Below, piece by piece: positions 1 to 7,415 of a DNA stretch of 64,000 nucleotides. The DNA comes from Pseudomonas schmalbachii. Its GTDB lineage: Bacteria; Pseudomonadota; Gammaproteobacteria; Pseudomonadales; Pseudomonadaceae. Where the stretch lies: assembly GCF_017589465.1 (NCBI RefSeq), contig NZ_JAELYA010000004.1, forward strand, positions 310,001 to 374,000. Direction: 5' to 3'. Position 1 is the stretch's first letter. Each line of letters opens with the position of its first letter. Both the position numbers and the translations under genes were made by a program. A model generated the notes under the pieces. That model saw only the letters and a program-made list of their open reading frames with translations, did not search any database and was not told the origin of the DNA.

Positions 1-354
1 CCGAAGGAAGTGATCATGACCGGCGACCTGGCGCTGGAGAAGGTCTACCGCGAAGGCGACAAGCTGGTGGCGGTGCTGGAGAACGAATACACCGGCGCCA
101 AGGAAGAGCGGGTGGTCGACCAGGTCGTCGTGGAAAACGGCGTGCGCCCGGACGAGACGCTGTACTACGCGCTCAAGCAGGGCTCGCGCAACAAGGGCCA
201 GATCGACCTCGAGGCGCTGTTCGCGATCAAGCCGCAGCCGTGCCTCGCCGAGTCGGGCGATGGCTACCTGCTGTTCCGCATCGGCGATTGCGTGGCCCAG
301 CGCAACACCCATGCGGCGATCTACGACGCCCTGCGGCTCTGCAAGGACTTTTAA
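1..354 (+). CDS. dgcA: Dimethylglycine demethylase subunit DgcA, C-terminal fragment
   Basis: Partial gene: the reading frame is open from base 1 and stops with TAA at 352-354, so only the last 117 residues are seen; the true start lies outside the window. DgcA is an Old-Yellow-Enzyme-like NADH:flavin oxidoreductase that works with DgcB to demethylate dimethylglycine to sarcosine during glycine betaine breakdown. The visible part corresponds to the C-terminal nucleotide-binding lobe (motif VVVENGVRPDETLYYAL). The assignment rests mainly on context, since dgcB and an ETF pair follow directly, as in P. aeruginosa PA5398-PA5401. The fragment alone would only support 'FAD/NAD(P) oxidoreductase tail'. 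Confidence 0.8.
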   Translation, partial: PKEVIMTGDLALEKVYREGDKLVAVLENEYTGAKEERVVDQVVVENGVRPDETLYYALKQGSRNKGQIDLEALFAIKPQPCLAESGDGYLLFRIGDCVAQRNTHAAIYDALRLCKDF

Positions 355-400
355 GAGCGCGCCCCGCAAGGGTTTGAATTGTCCGGCTGGCACGGACGGC

Positions 401-423
401 CCCCTCTCCCATAGGGAGAGGGG
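401..423. repeat. Truncated half of the 119-bp REPIN-like family
   Basis: A short palindrome CCCCTCTCCC-ata-GGGAGAGGGG in the dgcA-dgcB gap. It matches the outer arm of the paired elements seen at 11897, 19752, 26184, 26431 and 33132, but the flanking GGGTGAGGG tail is missing. The preceding bases (CTGGCACGG at about 386) resemble the spacer of the full element, so this is a decayed half copy inside an operon. Confidence 0.7.
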
Positions 424-464
424 ACTGGCCCGCTGTCGCTTGAGGTCCCGTAGGGAGACCAGAA

Positions 465-2429
465 ATGCTCAACACCATCCTTCCCATCCTGCTCTTCGCT
501 GCCCTCGGCCTTGCCGTGCTGGGCGCCGTGAAGCGCTTCCTCATGTGGCGTCGCGGCCGGCCCTCGAAGGTCGACTGGATCGGCGGCCTCATGAAGATGC
601 CGCGCCGCTATCTGGTGGACCTGCACCATGTGGTCGAGCGCGACAAGTACATGTCCAGGACCCACGTGGCGACCGCCGGCGGCTTCGTCCTCGCCGCCGT
701 GCTGGCCATCGTCGTGCACGGCTTCGGCCTGCACAGCCGGATTCTCGGCTTCGCCCTGCTGGCGGCCACCGTGCTGATGTTCGTCGGCGCGCTGTTCGTC
801 GCCAAACGCCGTCTCGACCCGCCGTCGCGGCTGTCGAAAGGCCCGTGGATGCGTCTGCCGAAAAGCCTGCTGATGTTCGCGGTGAGCTTCTTCATCGCCA
901 CATTGCCGGTCGCCGGGATTCTTCCGGAAGGCTTCGGCGGCTGGTTCCTCGCGGCGGTCCTCGCGGTCGGCGTGGCCTGGGGCGTGTCCGAGCTGTTCTT
1001 CGGCATGACCTGGGGCGGCCCGATGAAGCACGCCTTCGCCGGTGCCCTGCACCTGGCCTGGCACCGCCGCGCCGAGCGTTTCGGCGGCGGCCGCTCCACC
1101 GGCCTCAAGGCGCTGGACCTGAACGATCCGCTGGCGCCACTGGGCGTGGAAAAGCCCACCGATTTCACCTGGAACCAGTTGCTCGGCTTCGACGCCTGCG
1201 TGCAGTGCGGCAAGTGCGAGGCCATGTGCCCGGCCTTCGCCGCCGGCCAGCCGCTCAACCCGAAGAAGCTGATCCAGGACATGGTCATCGGCCTGGCCGG
1301 TGGCAACGACGCCAAGTTCGCCGGTTCTCCCTATCCGGGCAAACCGCTCGGCGAGCACAGCGGCGGTCCGCACCAGCCGATCGTCTCGCTGGAAGGCAAG
1401 GCGCTGGTGGATGCCGAGACCCTCTGGTCCTGCACCACCTGCCGCGCCTGCGTCGAGGAATGTCCGATGATGATCGAGCACGTCGACGCCATCGTCGACA
1501 TGCGCCGCCACCTCACCCTGGAGAAGGGGGCGACCCCGAACAAGGGCGCCGAGGTGCTGGAAAACCTGATCGCCACCGACAACCCCGGCGGCTTCGCCCC
1601 CGGCGGCCGGCTGAACTGGGCAGCGGACCTGAACCTGCCGCTGATGAGCGAGCAGAAGCAGGCCGACGTGCTGTTCTGGGTCGGCGACGGCGCCTTCGAC
1701 ATGCGCAACCAGCGCACCCTGCGCGCCTTCGTCAAGGTCATGCGCGCGGCCAATGTCGACTTCGCCGTGCTCGGCCTGGAAGAGCGCGACAGCGGCGACG
1801 TGGCCCGTCGCCTGGGCGACGAGGCTACCTTCCAGCAACTGGCCAAGCGCAATATCGCGAGCATGGCGCAGTACCGCTTCAAGAAGATCGTCAGCTGCGA
1901 CCCGCACAGCTTCCACGTGCTGAAGAACGAGTACGGCGCGCTGGGCGGCAACTACGAGGTGCAGCACCACAGCACCTTCATCAACGAACTGGTCGAAGCC
2001 GGCGCGCTGGCGCTCGGGCAGCACAAGGGCGGCAGCGTGACCTACCACGACCCCTGCTACCTGGGCCGCTACAACGGCGAGTACGAGGCCCCGCGCAACG
2101 TGCTCAAGGCCATCGGCATCGAGGTGAAGGAAATGCAACGCTCCGGCTTCCGCTCGCGCTGCTGCGGCGGTGGCGGCGGCGCGCCGATCACCGACATCCC
2201 CGGCAAGCAGCGGATTCCGGACATGCGCATGGTCGACATCAAGGAGACCGGCGCGGAACTGGTGGCGGTCGGCTGCCCGCAGTGCACCGCGATGCTCGAA
2301 GGCGTGGTCGCCCCGCGCCCGGAGATCAAGGACATCGCCGAACTGGTCGCCGACGTGCTGCTCGAAAACGCGGATGCCCCGTCAAAAAAGCCCGCATCGA
2401 CCAAGCGTGAAGTGGCGGAGGTGCATTGA
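465..2429 (+). CDS. dgcB: Dimethylglycine demethylase Fe-S subunit DgcB
   Basis: 654 residues. Membrane-anchored iron-sulfur electron-transfer subunit predicted to pass electrons from dimethylglycine oxidation. The N-terminus (about residues 1-200) holds several hydrophobic segments (ILPILLFAALGLAVLGAV; FVLAAVLAIVVHGFGL). Two ferredoxin-type cysteine clusters follow, CVQCGKCEAMC from C245 and CTTCRACVEEC from C323. The C-terminal half has the CCG-domain signatures of heterodisulfide-reductase/glycolate-oxidase-type subunits (DPCYLGRYNG; CCGGGGG from C566; CPQCTAML). The start is supported by GGGAGACCAGAA before ATG. It follows dgcA by 110 bp and precedes an etfA/etfB pair, which probably links it to the quinone pool. 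In P. aeruginosa this operon is GbdR-activated; that promoter would lie upstream of the window. Confidence 0.92.
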   Translation: MLNTILPILLFAALGLAVLGAVKRFLMWRRGRPSKVDWIGGLMKMPRRYLVDLHHVVERDKYMSRTHVATAGGFVLAAVLAIVVHGFGLHSRILGFALLAATVLMFVGALFVAKRRLDPPSRLSKGPWMRLPKSLLMFAVSFFIATLPVAGILPEGFGGWFLAAVLAVGVAWGVSELFFGMTWGGPMKHAFAGALHLAWHRRAERFGGGRSTGLKALDLNDPLAPLGVEKPTDFTWNQLLGFDACVQCGKCEAMCPAFAAGQPLNPKKLIQDMVIGLAGGNDAKFAGSPYPGKPLGEHSGGPHQPIVSLEGKALVDAETLWSCTTCRACVEECPMMIEHVDAIVDMRRHLTLEKGATPNKGAEVLENLIATDNPGGFAPGGRLNWAADLNLPLMSEQKQADVLFWVGDGAFDMRNQRTLRAFVKVMRAANVDFAVLGLEERDSGDVARRLGDEATFQQLAKRNIASMAQYRFKKIVSCDPHSFHVLKNEYGALGGNYEVQHHSTFINELVEAGALALGQHKGGSVTYHDPCYLGRYNGEYEAPRNVLKAIGIEVKEMQRSGFRSRCCGGGGGAPITDIPGKQRIPDMRMVDIKETGAELVAVGCPQCTAMLEGVVAPRPEIKDIAELVADVLLENADAPSKKPASTKREVAEVH

Positions 2430-2446
2430 TGAAACACCGGACTCCC

Positions 2447-2500
2447 GTAGGGCGGGTGCAACCCGCCATCGCCGGAATTGGCGGGTTGCACCCGCCCTAC
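2447..2500. repeat. REP family A (GTAGGGCGGGTGCAACCC) inverted pair
   Basis: Two inverted arms, GTAGGGCGGGTGCAACCCG... and its complement ...CGGGTTGCACCCGCCCTAC, separated by about 10 bp, starting 18 bp after the dgcB stop. The same repeat recurs at 4710, 12046, 18100, 34909 (half) and 55024. It would form a strong hairpin in dgcB-etfA mRNA. Confidence 0.9.
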
Positions 2501-2516
2501 ATCGCACCTCGGACAA

Positions 2517-2551
2517 CCCCCTCTCCCTGGGGAGAGGGCTGGGGTGAGGGG
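2517..2551. repeat. Half REPIN-like repeat (family B)
   Basis: CCCCTCTCCCTGGGGAGAGGG followed by CTGGGGTGAGGGG. A single arm of the 119-bp family, lying between the family A REP and the etfA start, so the dgcB-etfA gap holds two unrelated palindromes back to back. Confidence 0.85.
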
Positions 2552-2577
2552 ACAATCGCCCGCACGGAGACCCAAGC

Positions 2578-3810
2578 ATGAGCGACATCATCCGCCGCGA
2601 CCCGCGCGCCGAGTGGATCGCCCGCAACCGCCTACACCCGCTGCACCAGGCCATGCAGGCCGCGCAGGGCGGCGAAACCCGCTGGATGGGCCCGAACGGC
2701 GTCGTCCGCAAGAACCCCCACGCGGTCGGCTTCATCGGGCCGAATGGAGTCAAACGGATCGACCGCTCCGGCAGCCAGCAGGGCACCGTCGGCAAGCGCT
2801 CCAGCGCGCCGGAAGTGGTGCAGCTGCCGCTGCATGTGGTCGAGCAACCGGCCTTCGTCATCGCCGTGGTGCCGGACATGGTGGGCGGCCGCCTCTCCAG
2901 CCACGACCGCGACCTGCTCGGCCTGGCCCGCAAGCTGGCCGGCAGCGACGGCGCAGTCCTGGCGGTCGTATTCGGCGAGCACAAGGAAACCGCCTTCGAC
3001 ACCGCCGGCGTCGACCGCCTGCTGCTGATCGACGGCAGCGAATACGAAGGCTATGCACCGGAGCAGCGCGTGCTCGCCCTGCGCGCGGTGGAAGGCCAGT
3101 TCACCCCGCGCCACTGGCTGCTGCCCGACAGCCGCACCGGTGGCGGCGAACTCGGCCGCCGGCTGGCCGCCAGCCTTGGCGAGCGCCCGGCGACCCGCGT
3201 CTGGCAGGCCGAGGGCGAACGCTGCACCGGCCGTGCCGGCGCCGGCCAGCAGGACATCCAGCGCCCGCTGCCGCGCCTGATCCTGGCTGCCGCCGAGTGC
3301 GCCGAGCCGGTCAGCGAGACCCGCCACGAAGCACGCAGCGTCGGACTGGACGGCAGCGTCGCGCGCAACCTGCCACGCATCGAGGACCTCGGCCCGGTGG
3401 CCGTGGACCCGGCGCAGATTCCCATGGCCGAGGCGGAGTTCATCCTTTCCGGCGGCAACGGCGTGAAGGACTGGAATCTGTTCCACAGCGCCGCCGTCGC
3501 CCTCGGCGCCACCGAAGGCGCCTCCCGCGTGGCGGTGGACGACGGTCATATGCCGCGTAACCGTCAGGTCGGCGCGACCGGCACCTGGGTCACCGCGCGG
3601 GTCTATCTCGCCGTGGGCATCTCCGGCGCCATCCAGCACCTGCAGGGCATCGGCGCCTGCGACAAGGTGGTGGCGGTGAACATGGACCCGGGCTGCGACA
3701 TGATCAAACGCGCCGACCTCTCGGTTATCGGCGACTCGTCGGCAATCCTCCAGGCGCTGATCCGCCTGGCCGAGGAATACCGCAATGGAGCAGCCCGCGA
3801 TGCAGCCTGA
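2578..3810 (+). CDS. Electron transfer flavoprotein alpha-type subunit of the dgc operon
   Basis: 410 residues, longer than a housekeeping EtfA (about 310). It carries an N-terminal extension of about 80 residues (MSDIIRRDPRAEWIARNRLHPL...) before the ETF fold. The C-terminal FAD-binding half is clear: ILSGGNGVKDWNLF, then RNRQVGATG, AVGISGAIQHLQG and VNMDPGCDMIKRADLSVIGD. With the following EtfB it should carry electrons from DgcAB (or sarcosine oxidation) to the respiratory chain. Start chosen for GGAGACCCAAGC-ATG. Corresponds to P. aeruginosa PA5400. The 149-bp gap from dgcB is filled by repeats, but strand and context indicate one operon. Confidence 0.9.
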   Translation: MSDIIRRDPRAEWIARNRLHPLHQAMQAAQGGETRWMGPNGVVRKNPHAVGFIGPNGVKRIDRSGSQQGTVGKRSSAPEVVQLPLHVVEQPAFVIAVVPDMVGGRLSSHDRDLLGLARKLAGSDGAVLAVVFGEHKETAFDTAGVDRLLLIDGSEYEGYAPEQRVLALRAVEGQFTPRHWLLPDSRTGGGELGRRLAASLGERPATRVWQAEGERCTGRAGAGQQDIQRPLPRLILAAAECAEPVSETRHEARSVGLDGSVARNLPRIEDLGPVAVDPAQIPMAEAEFILSGGNGVKDWNLFHSAAVALGATEGASRVAVDDGHMPRNRQVGATGTWVTARVYLAVGISGAIQHLQGIGACDKVVAVNMDPGCDMIKRADLSVIGDSSAILQALIRLAEEYRNGAARDAA

Positions 3811-3855
3811 CTTCTCACGTTTGGTTGGCTCCATGCCTTCCGGCCGGCACGAAAA

Positions 3856-3890
3856 CCCCCTCTCCCTCTGGGAGAGGGCAGGGGTGAGGG
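3856..3890. repeat. Half REPIN-like repeat (family B)
   Basis: CCCCTCTCCCTCTGGGAGAGGG plus CAGGGGTGAGGG in the 113-bp gap between the etfA-like and etfB-like genes. The upstream bases (CTTCCGGCCGGCACGA) look like a degraded spacer of the full element. Third palindromic repeat inside this operon. Confidence 0.85.
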
Positions 3891-3923
3891 AAACGACGAT
3901 CCATTCGTTCCGAGGCAACAGAC

Positions 3924-4697
3924 ATGACTGACCTGAACATCGTCGCCCTGGTCTCCATCGGCGCCCACCCGGCCTCCGGCCGCGCCCGCCGCGCCGAGCA
4001 GGACGCCCGCGCCGTCGAGCTCGGCCTGCGCCTGGCTGGCAAGCGCCTGCAGGTGCTGCACGCCGGCAACCCGCAGGAAGAGGCGCTGCGCAGCTACCTC
4101 GGCATGGGCCTCGACGAACTCGCCGTACTGGAACAACCGGCCGGCGCCGACGCACTGCCGGCGCTCACCGAATACCTCGGCCGCACCGACGCGCAACTGG
4201 TGCTCACCGGCAGCCAGGCGGAAACCGGCGAAGGCTCCGGCATGCTGCCGTTCCTTCTCGCTGAGCGACTGGGCTGGCCGCTGGTGGTCGGCCTCGCCGA
4301 AGTGGAGAAGGTCGAGAACGGCAGCGCCCAGGTCCTCCAGGCCCTGCCGCGCGGCCAGCGTCGCCGGCTCAAGGTACGCCTGCCGTTCCTCGCCAGTGTC
4401 GACAACGCCGCGCCGGTCGCCCGCCAGAGCGCCTTCGGTCCGGCCCGCCGCGGCTTCATCGAGGCCCATGAGGTGGAGATCGTCGAGGACGCGCTGCTCG
4501 CCGAAAGCACCCTGCAACCGGCGCGCCCACGGCCGAAGCGGCTCAAGGTGATCAAGGCGAAGACCGGCGCGGAACGCATGAAAGCCGCCACCGCCAAGGC
4601 CTCCGGCGGCACCGGCCAGGTGCTCAAGGACCTTTCGGCGGAAGCTGGCGCCGAAGCCATCTTCAAGCTGCTGCGGGAAGAGGGTGTGATTCGCTAG
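3924..4697 (+). CDS. Electron transfer flavoprotein beta-type subunit of the dgc operon
   Basis: 257 residues, the usual size for EtfB. The ETF N-terminal fold is recognisable (MTDLNIVALVSIGAHPASGRA; LVLTGSQAETGEGSGMLPFLLAERLGWPLVVGLAEVEKV). The signature region is GQRRRLKVRLPFLASVDN near residue 150. It pairs with the preceding alpha-type subunit to bind FAD/AMP and pass electrons from dimethylglycine/sarcosine catabolism to an ETF:quinone oxidoreductase. Start supported by GAGGCAACAGAC-ATG. Corresponds to P. aeruginosa PA5401. Last gene of the operon; a family A REP starts 13 bp after the stop. Confidence 0.88.
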   Translation: MTDLNIVALVSIGAHPASGRARRAEQDARAVELGLRLAGKRLQVLHAGNPQEEALRSYLGMGLDELAVLEQPAGADALPALTEYLGRTDAQLVLTGSQAETGEGSGMLPFLLAERLGWPLVVGLAEVEKVENGSAQVLQALPRGQRRRLKVRLPFLASVDNAAPVARQSAFGPARRGFIEAHEVEIVEDALLAESTLQPARPRPKRLKVIKAKTGAERMKAATAKASGGTGQVLKDLSAEAGAEAIFKLLREEGVIR

Positions 4698-4709
4698 GTG
4701 AGTCCCGGC

Positions 4710-4770
4710 GTAGGGCGGGTGCAACCCGCCACCCTGGTGGTGCCGCCGTGGCGGGTTTCACCCGCCCTAC
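4710..4770. repeat. REP family A inverted pair after the dgc operon
   Basis: GTAGGGCGGGTGCAACCC... and ...GGGTTTCACCCGCCCTAC as inverted arms, immediately after the last dgc-operon gene. Nothing else was recognised between here and the next gene apart from an AT-richer stretch around 4815-4900 (TTGACA at about 4838) that may hold its promoter. Confidence 0.9.
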
Positions 4771-4935
4771 AGGTCAGCCTGATTCTTGGCGCAAGTCCTA
4801 CAGAAAGCGCGAAAATTCCTTCATAAGCCATTGAATTGACAGCATACACCTTGTCCGGAAAGCCCCGGTTTTTCTGGCCGTAGAGGGCGCTTTTCTTTAT
4901 CCTCCGCAGCGAATTCAACGGCTCCGGAGACGATC

Positions 4936-5166
4936 ATGCTCGACGCCACCCTCGAACAACTGGAACAACTGATCGGCGAACTGCTGCAGCAGAACAAGCA
5001 GCTGAGCGCCGCCAATGGCGAACTGCTGCAGCAACTGCAAGCCGCCCGCGAAGAGAACGACAACCTGCAGCTGTCCATGCTGGAGCAGGAAGAGAAGCAC
5101 GGCGCCACCGCCGCGCGCCTGCAGGCCCTGATCCGCCGCGTAAGCGACAGCCGCGTCGAGGCATGA
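4936..5166 (+). CDS. Small coiled-coil protein (TIGR02449-like), partner of ZapA-like gene
   Basis: 76 residues, nearly all predicted helix/coiled coil: MLDATLEQLEQLIGELLQ, then leucine/glutamine heptads (LSAANGELLQQLQAAREEN). It resembles the short coiled-coil protein normally encoded just before zapA in Pseudomonas. The start has GGAG six bases upstream. Its stop overlaps the next start (ATGA at 5163-5166), implying translational coupling. No enzymatic motif; inferred role is a structural/cell-division accessory. Because the canonical zapA locus of Pseudomonas is flanked by 6S RNA and ygfA, which are absent here, this may be a second copy of the pair. Confidence 0.7.
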   Translation: MLDATLEQLEQLIGELLQQNKQLSAANGELLQQLQAAREENDNLQLSMLEQEEKHGATAARLQALIRRVSDSRVEA

Positions 5167-5456
5167 GCGGCGACGGCGTTCGCGTGCTGCGCATCCTCGG
5201 CCGCGAATACAGCATCAAGGCACCCGCCGGCGAGGAGCGCATGCTGCAGGACGCGGCCGCGCTGCTGCAGGCGGAGCTCGCCGCCAGCAAGAAGAAATTC
5301 CCCTATGTCACCAGCAATGAGCTGATGGTGCTTTCGGCGCTCAATCTGTGTGCGCGGCAAATCGATGGGCGCAGCGACCAGCACGAGCATCTGGATGGGA
5401 TCGAGGAACGCCTCGCTGTCCTTAACGAGCGCATCCGCGAGCACCTCGACGCGTAA
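5163..5456 (+). CDS. ZapA-like cell division protein (probable paralogue)
   Basis: 97 residues. ZapA-family features: a short N-terminal beta segment (VRVLRILGREYSIKAPAGEE), the helix LQDAAALLQAEL, then ELMVLSALNLCARQI (compare the family's VMAALNI) and a C-terminal coiled coil (LDGIEERLAVLNERIREHL). ZapA binds FtsZ and bundles protofilaments at the Z-ring. Overlaps the preceding coiled-coil gene by 4 bp. The core residues after ALN differ from the canonical Pseudomonas ZapA as I remember it, so I treat this as a paralogue or divergent copy. Confidence 0.7.
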   Translation: MSGDGVRVLRILGREYSIKAPAGEERMLQDAAALLQAELAASKKKFPYVTSNELMVLSALNLCARQIDGRSDQHEHLDGIEERLAVLNERIREHLDA

Positions 5457-5475
5457 CGCCGCGCTCTTGCTCTTG

Positions 5476-5563
5476 GTAGGAGCCAGCTTGCTGGCGATCA
5501 TCCGTGCTCGCCGGCAACTCCGCGCCTGCATGACGCTCGGATCGCCAGCAAGCTGGCTCCTAC
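5476..5563. repeat. REP family C (GTAGGAGCCAGCTTGCTGGCGATC) inverted pair
   Basis: Arms GTAGGAGCCAGCTTGCTGGC and its complement near 5541-5563 with about 40 bp between. The same element recurs at 55107-55196. It directly follows the zapA-like gene. Confidence 0.9.
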
Positions 5564-5573
5564 AGGTGATGGC

Positions 5574-5604
5574 GTAGGGTGGACAACGCTCTGCTTGTCC
5601 ACCG
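5574..5604. repeat. REP family E fragment (GTAGGGTGGACAA)
   Basis: GTAGGGTGGACAACGC ... GCTTGTCCACCGC: short inverted repeat, related to the elements at 6618-6701, 26116-26180 and 55203-55286. It ends 14 bp before the 3' end of the opposite-strand mutarotase gene. Confidence 0.7.
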
Positions 5605-5617
5605 CATTGTGGTGGAA

Positions 5618-6529
5618 TCAGGCGTCGAGCCCCTCGCTCCAGATTTCCACACTCATCGTCTCGCTGCGCCCCGGCGCGATGTTCAGCACGTCGTCCCACA
5701 CCCGCGCCGTCTCGATGCAGAGCATCCGCTGCCAGGCGTCGTCGGGGAATTGCGAGAGGCGGGCGGACTTGTCGATCCACGGGTTCCACACCACCGCCGA
5801 GCGCGAATGGCTGGCCTGGATGTGGATGGCGCGCTGCCATTGCGGATCGTGGATCACCAGCGGCTTGTCGAGGCCGAGGTAGATGCGGTCGGTCTCGCCA
5901 GTGAAGCGCACCACTCCGTGCTGCTGGCGTTCTTCCCAGTTCTCCAGGGTCTCGATGTAGCGTGCGCCCTGCAGGCCGTCGACGGTCACTTCGCGGCTGT
6001 CGCTGACGGCGAAGTAGGTGTGCAGCGCCTGGCTGATCGCCAGCGGTTTGTCGCCGTGGTTGTGGGTGGTCAGTTCCAGCTTCAGGTGTTCGCCGAAACG
6101 CATCGCCAGGCTCACCTCGGCGGCGTGCGGCCAACCGGGCAGGCCGTGGGGCGCGTTGAGGCGGAAATGCACGGTGAGTTCGCCCAGTTCGTCGGCGATG
6201 TCTTCCAGTTCCCAGTCGACGCCGCGTACCAGGCCGTGCGCCGGTCCGCTCTCGCCCTCGACCATGCCGCGCACTTCCACCGGGTTCATCGAGATGTTGC
6301 CGAACCACGGCCAGCACACCGGCACACCGCCGCGCACCGACTGGCCGTGCTTGTACTCGGCGCTCTCGCTCAGCCACACGAGCGGCTGCTGCTCGTGCGG
6401 CTGGTAGCTGAGCAGTTGCGCGCCCTGCTGCGCGATCAGGGCCTCGCCATGGGCGGTATGGATGCGCCAGCAGGGCAGTTCGTCGATCTGCACCTGTTCG
6501 ACGCGCGGGGTCTGGAATTCGGTGCTCAT
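5618..6529 (-). CDS. D-hexose-6-phosphate mutarotase (aldose 1-epimerase superfamily)
   Basis: 303 residues from the ATG at 6529, preceded by GGAG six bases upstream; a GTG at 6541 would add four residues but has no better ribosome site. Galactose-mutarotase-like beta-sandwich of the YeaD type, which interconverts anomers of glucose-6-phosphate and related sugars in the cytosol. Typical features: GAQLLSYQPHEQQPLVWLSE near the N-terminus, RGGVPVCWPWFGN, the His-containing NAPHGLPGWPHA, HTYFAVSD, and a C-terminal NPWIDKSARLSQFPDDAWQRMLCIE. Single gene, convergent with the zapA-like pair. Confidence 0.88.
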   Translation of the reverse strand: MSTEFQTPRVEQVQIDELPCWRIHTAHGEALIAQQGAQLLSYQPHEQQPLVWLSESAEYKHGQSVRGGVPVCWPWFGNISMNPVEVRGMVEGESGPAHGLVRGVDWELEDIADELGELTVHFRLNAPHGLPGWPHAAEVSLAMRFGEHLKLELTTHNHGDKPLAISQALHTYFAVSDSREVTVDGLQGARYIETLENWEERQQHGVVRFTGETDRIYLGLDKPLVIHDPQWQRAIHIQASHSRSAVVWNPWIDKSARLSQFPDDAWQRMLCIETARVWDDVLNIAPGRSETMSVEIWSEGLDA

Positions 6530-6617
6530 GGCGGTCTCCACAACAGCATGGGGAAACCCTAAGTATCACCGATCTTTGGCGAGGGGGCAGGGAAAAGGCG
6601 GAGGTGTCGCTTTACCG

Positions 6618-6701
6618 GTAGGGTGGAAAACCGCGAAGCGTTTTCCACCAGGGCGGCATGTCGAAGCAAAAGGTGGACAAGCTTCGCGTTGTCCACCCTA
6701 C
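6618..6701. repeat. REP family E inverted pair (GTAGGGTGGAAAA / GTCCACCCTAC)
   Basis: Outer arms GTAGGGTGGAAAACCGCGAA and GCTTCGCGTTGTCCACCCTAC, with an internal copy of the same words (AAGCGTTTTCCACC, AAGGTGGACAAGC). Lies between the divergent mutarotase start and the 3' end of the GNAT gene. Confidence 0.8.
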
Positions 6702-6723
6702 GTTCTGCGTCGCTCGGTCCGGG

Positions 6724-7401
6724 TTATGAGCGCAAATCCTCCAACCGCCGCTTCTGCCTCCCCTCCCCATCGAAGTTCTCCGCGCTCAACCACCCCTCGA
6801 ACGCCCGCTGCCGCACCGGCCATTCGCTGTCGAGGATGGAGAACCAGGCGCTGTCGCGGTTGCGGTCCTTGACCACCATGTGCTGGCGGAACGTGCCTTC
6901 GTAGGTGAAGCCGAGGCGTTCGGCGGCGCGCATGGAGCGGGCGTTGAGCGAATTGCACTTCCACTCCAGGCGCCGGTAGCCGAGATCGAATGCGCGCTTC
7001 GCCAGCAGGTAGACCGCCTCGGTGGAGCCCGGCGAGCGCTGCATCACCCGGCCGAAGGCAATATGACCGATCTCGATGCAGCCGTCCTTCGGCACGATGC
7101 GCAGGAAGCTCAGCAGGCCGACGCAGCGCTGCGAGGTCTTGCCGATCACCGCGTAGAACTGCGGATCGGCGCTCGCCGCATTGCCGGCGATCCAGGCATC
7201 GAACGCCGCGCGCTCGGGGAAGGGACCATAGGGCAGGTAATCCCATAGCACCGGATCGGAGTCCGGACCTTGCAGCGCCAGCCACAGATCGTCGCCGTGA
7301 CGGCTGGTGTCGAGGGGTTCGAGGTTCACGTAGCGGCCCGGCAGGGATTCGCGAGCAGGTGCGGCGACGGGCTGCCAGTGCAGCGCGGCTTGTTCGGACA
7401 T
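6724..7401 (-). CDS. GNAT acetyltransferase, RimJ/RimL-like
   Basis: 225 residues from ATG 7401 (GGGAG seven bases upstream; an in-frame upstream start at 7419 lacks this). GNAT fold of the ribosomal-protein-acetylase branch: GRYVNLEPLDTSRHGDDLW at the N-terminus, YAVIGKTSQRCVGLLSFLRI, IEIGHIAFGRVMQRSPGSTEAVYLL in the acetyl-CoA-binding region, then RRLEWKCNSLNARSMRAAERLGF. Such proteins transfer acetyl from acetyl-CoA to N-termini, amino sugars or small amines; the substrate cannot be told here. A second GNAT gene lies just upstream on the same strand (14-bp gap), so the two are probably co-transcribed. Confidence 0.85.
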   Translation of the reverse strand: MSEQAALHWQPVAAPARESLPGRYVNLEPLDTSRHGDDLWLALQGPDSDPVLWDYLPYGPFPERAAFDAWIAGNAASADPQFYAVIGKTSQRCVGLLSFLRIVPKDGCIEIGHIAFGRVMQRSPGSTEAVYLLAKRAFDLGYRRLEWKCNSLNARSMRAAERLGFTYEGTFRQHMVVKDRNRDSAWFSILDSEWPVRQRAFEGWLSAENFDGEGRQKRRLEDLRS

Positions 7402-7415
7402 GGCGGGTCTCCCGG

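Noticed and set aside
351-2138. Long open frame on the minus strand opposite dgcB (595 codons), and similar long antisense frames opposite betA, cls, acyl-CoA ligase, glmS and polA
   Set aside because: Long antisense frames are expected at about 67% GC; these lack ribosome sites and family motifs, and the sense genes are unambiguous.
2447-2500. REP family A pairs as intrinsic terminators
   Set aside because: Strong hairpins but no U tract, and copies occur inside operons; annotated as repeats only.
5457-5617. Possible 6S RNA after the zapA-like gene
   Set aside because: The sequence is a family C REP pair followed by a family E fragment; no 6S-like bulged duplex of about 180 nt fits.
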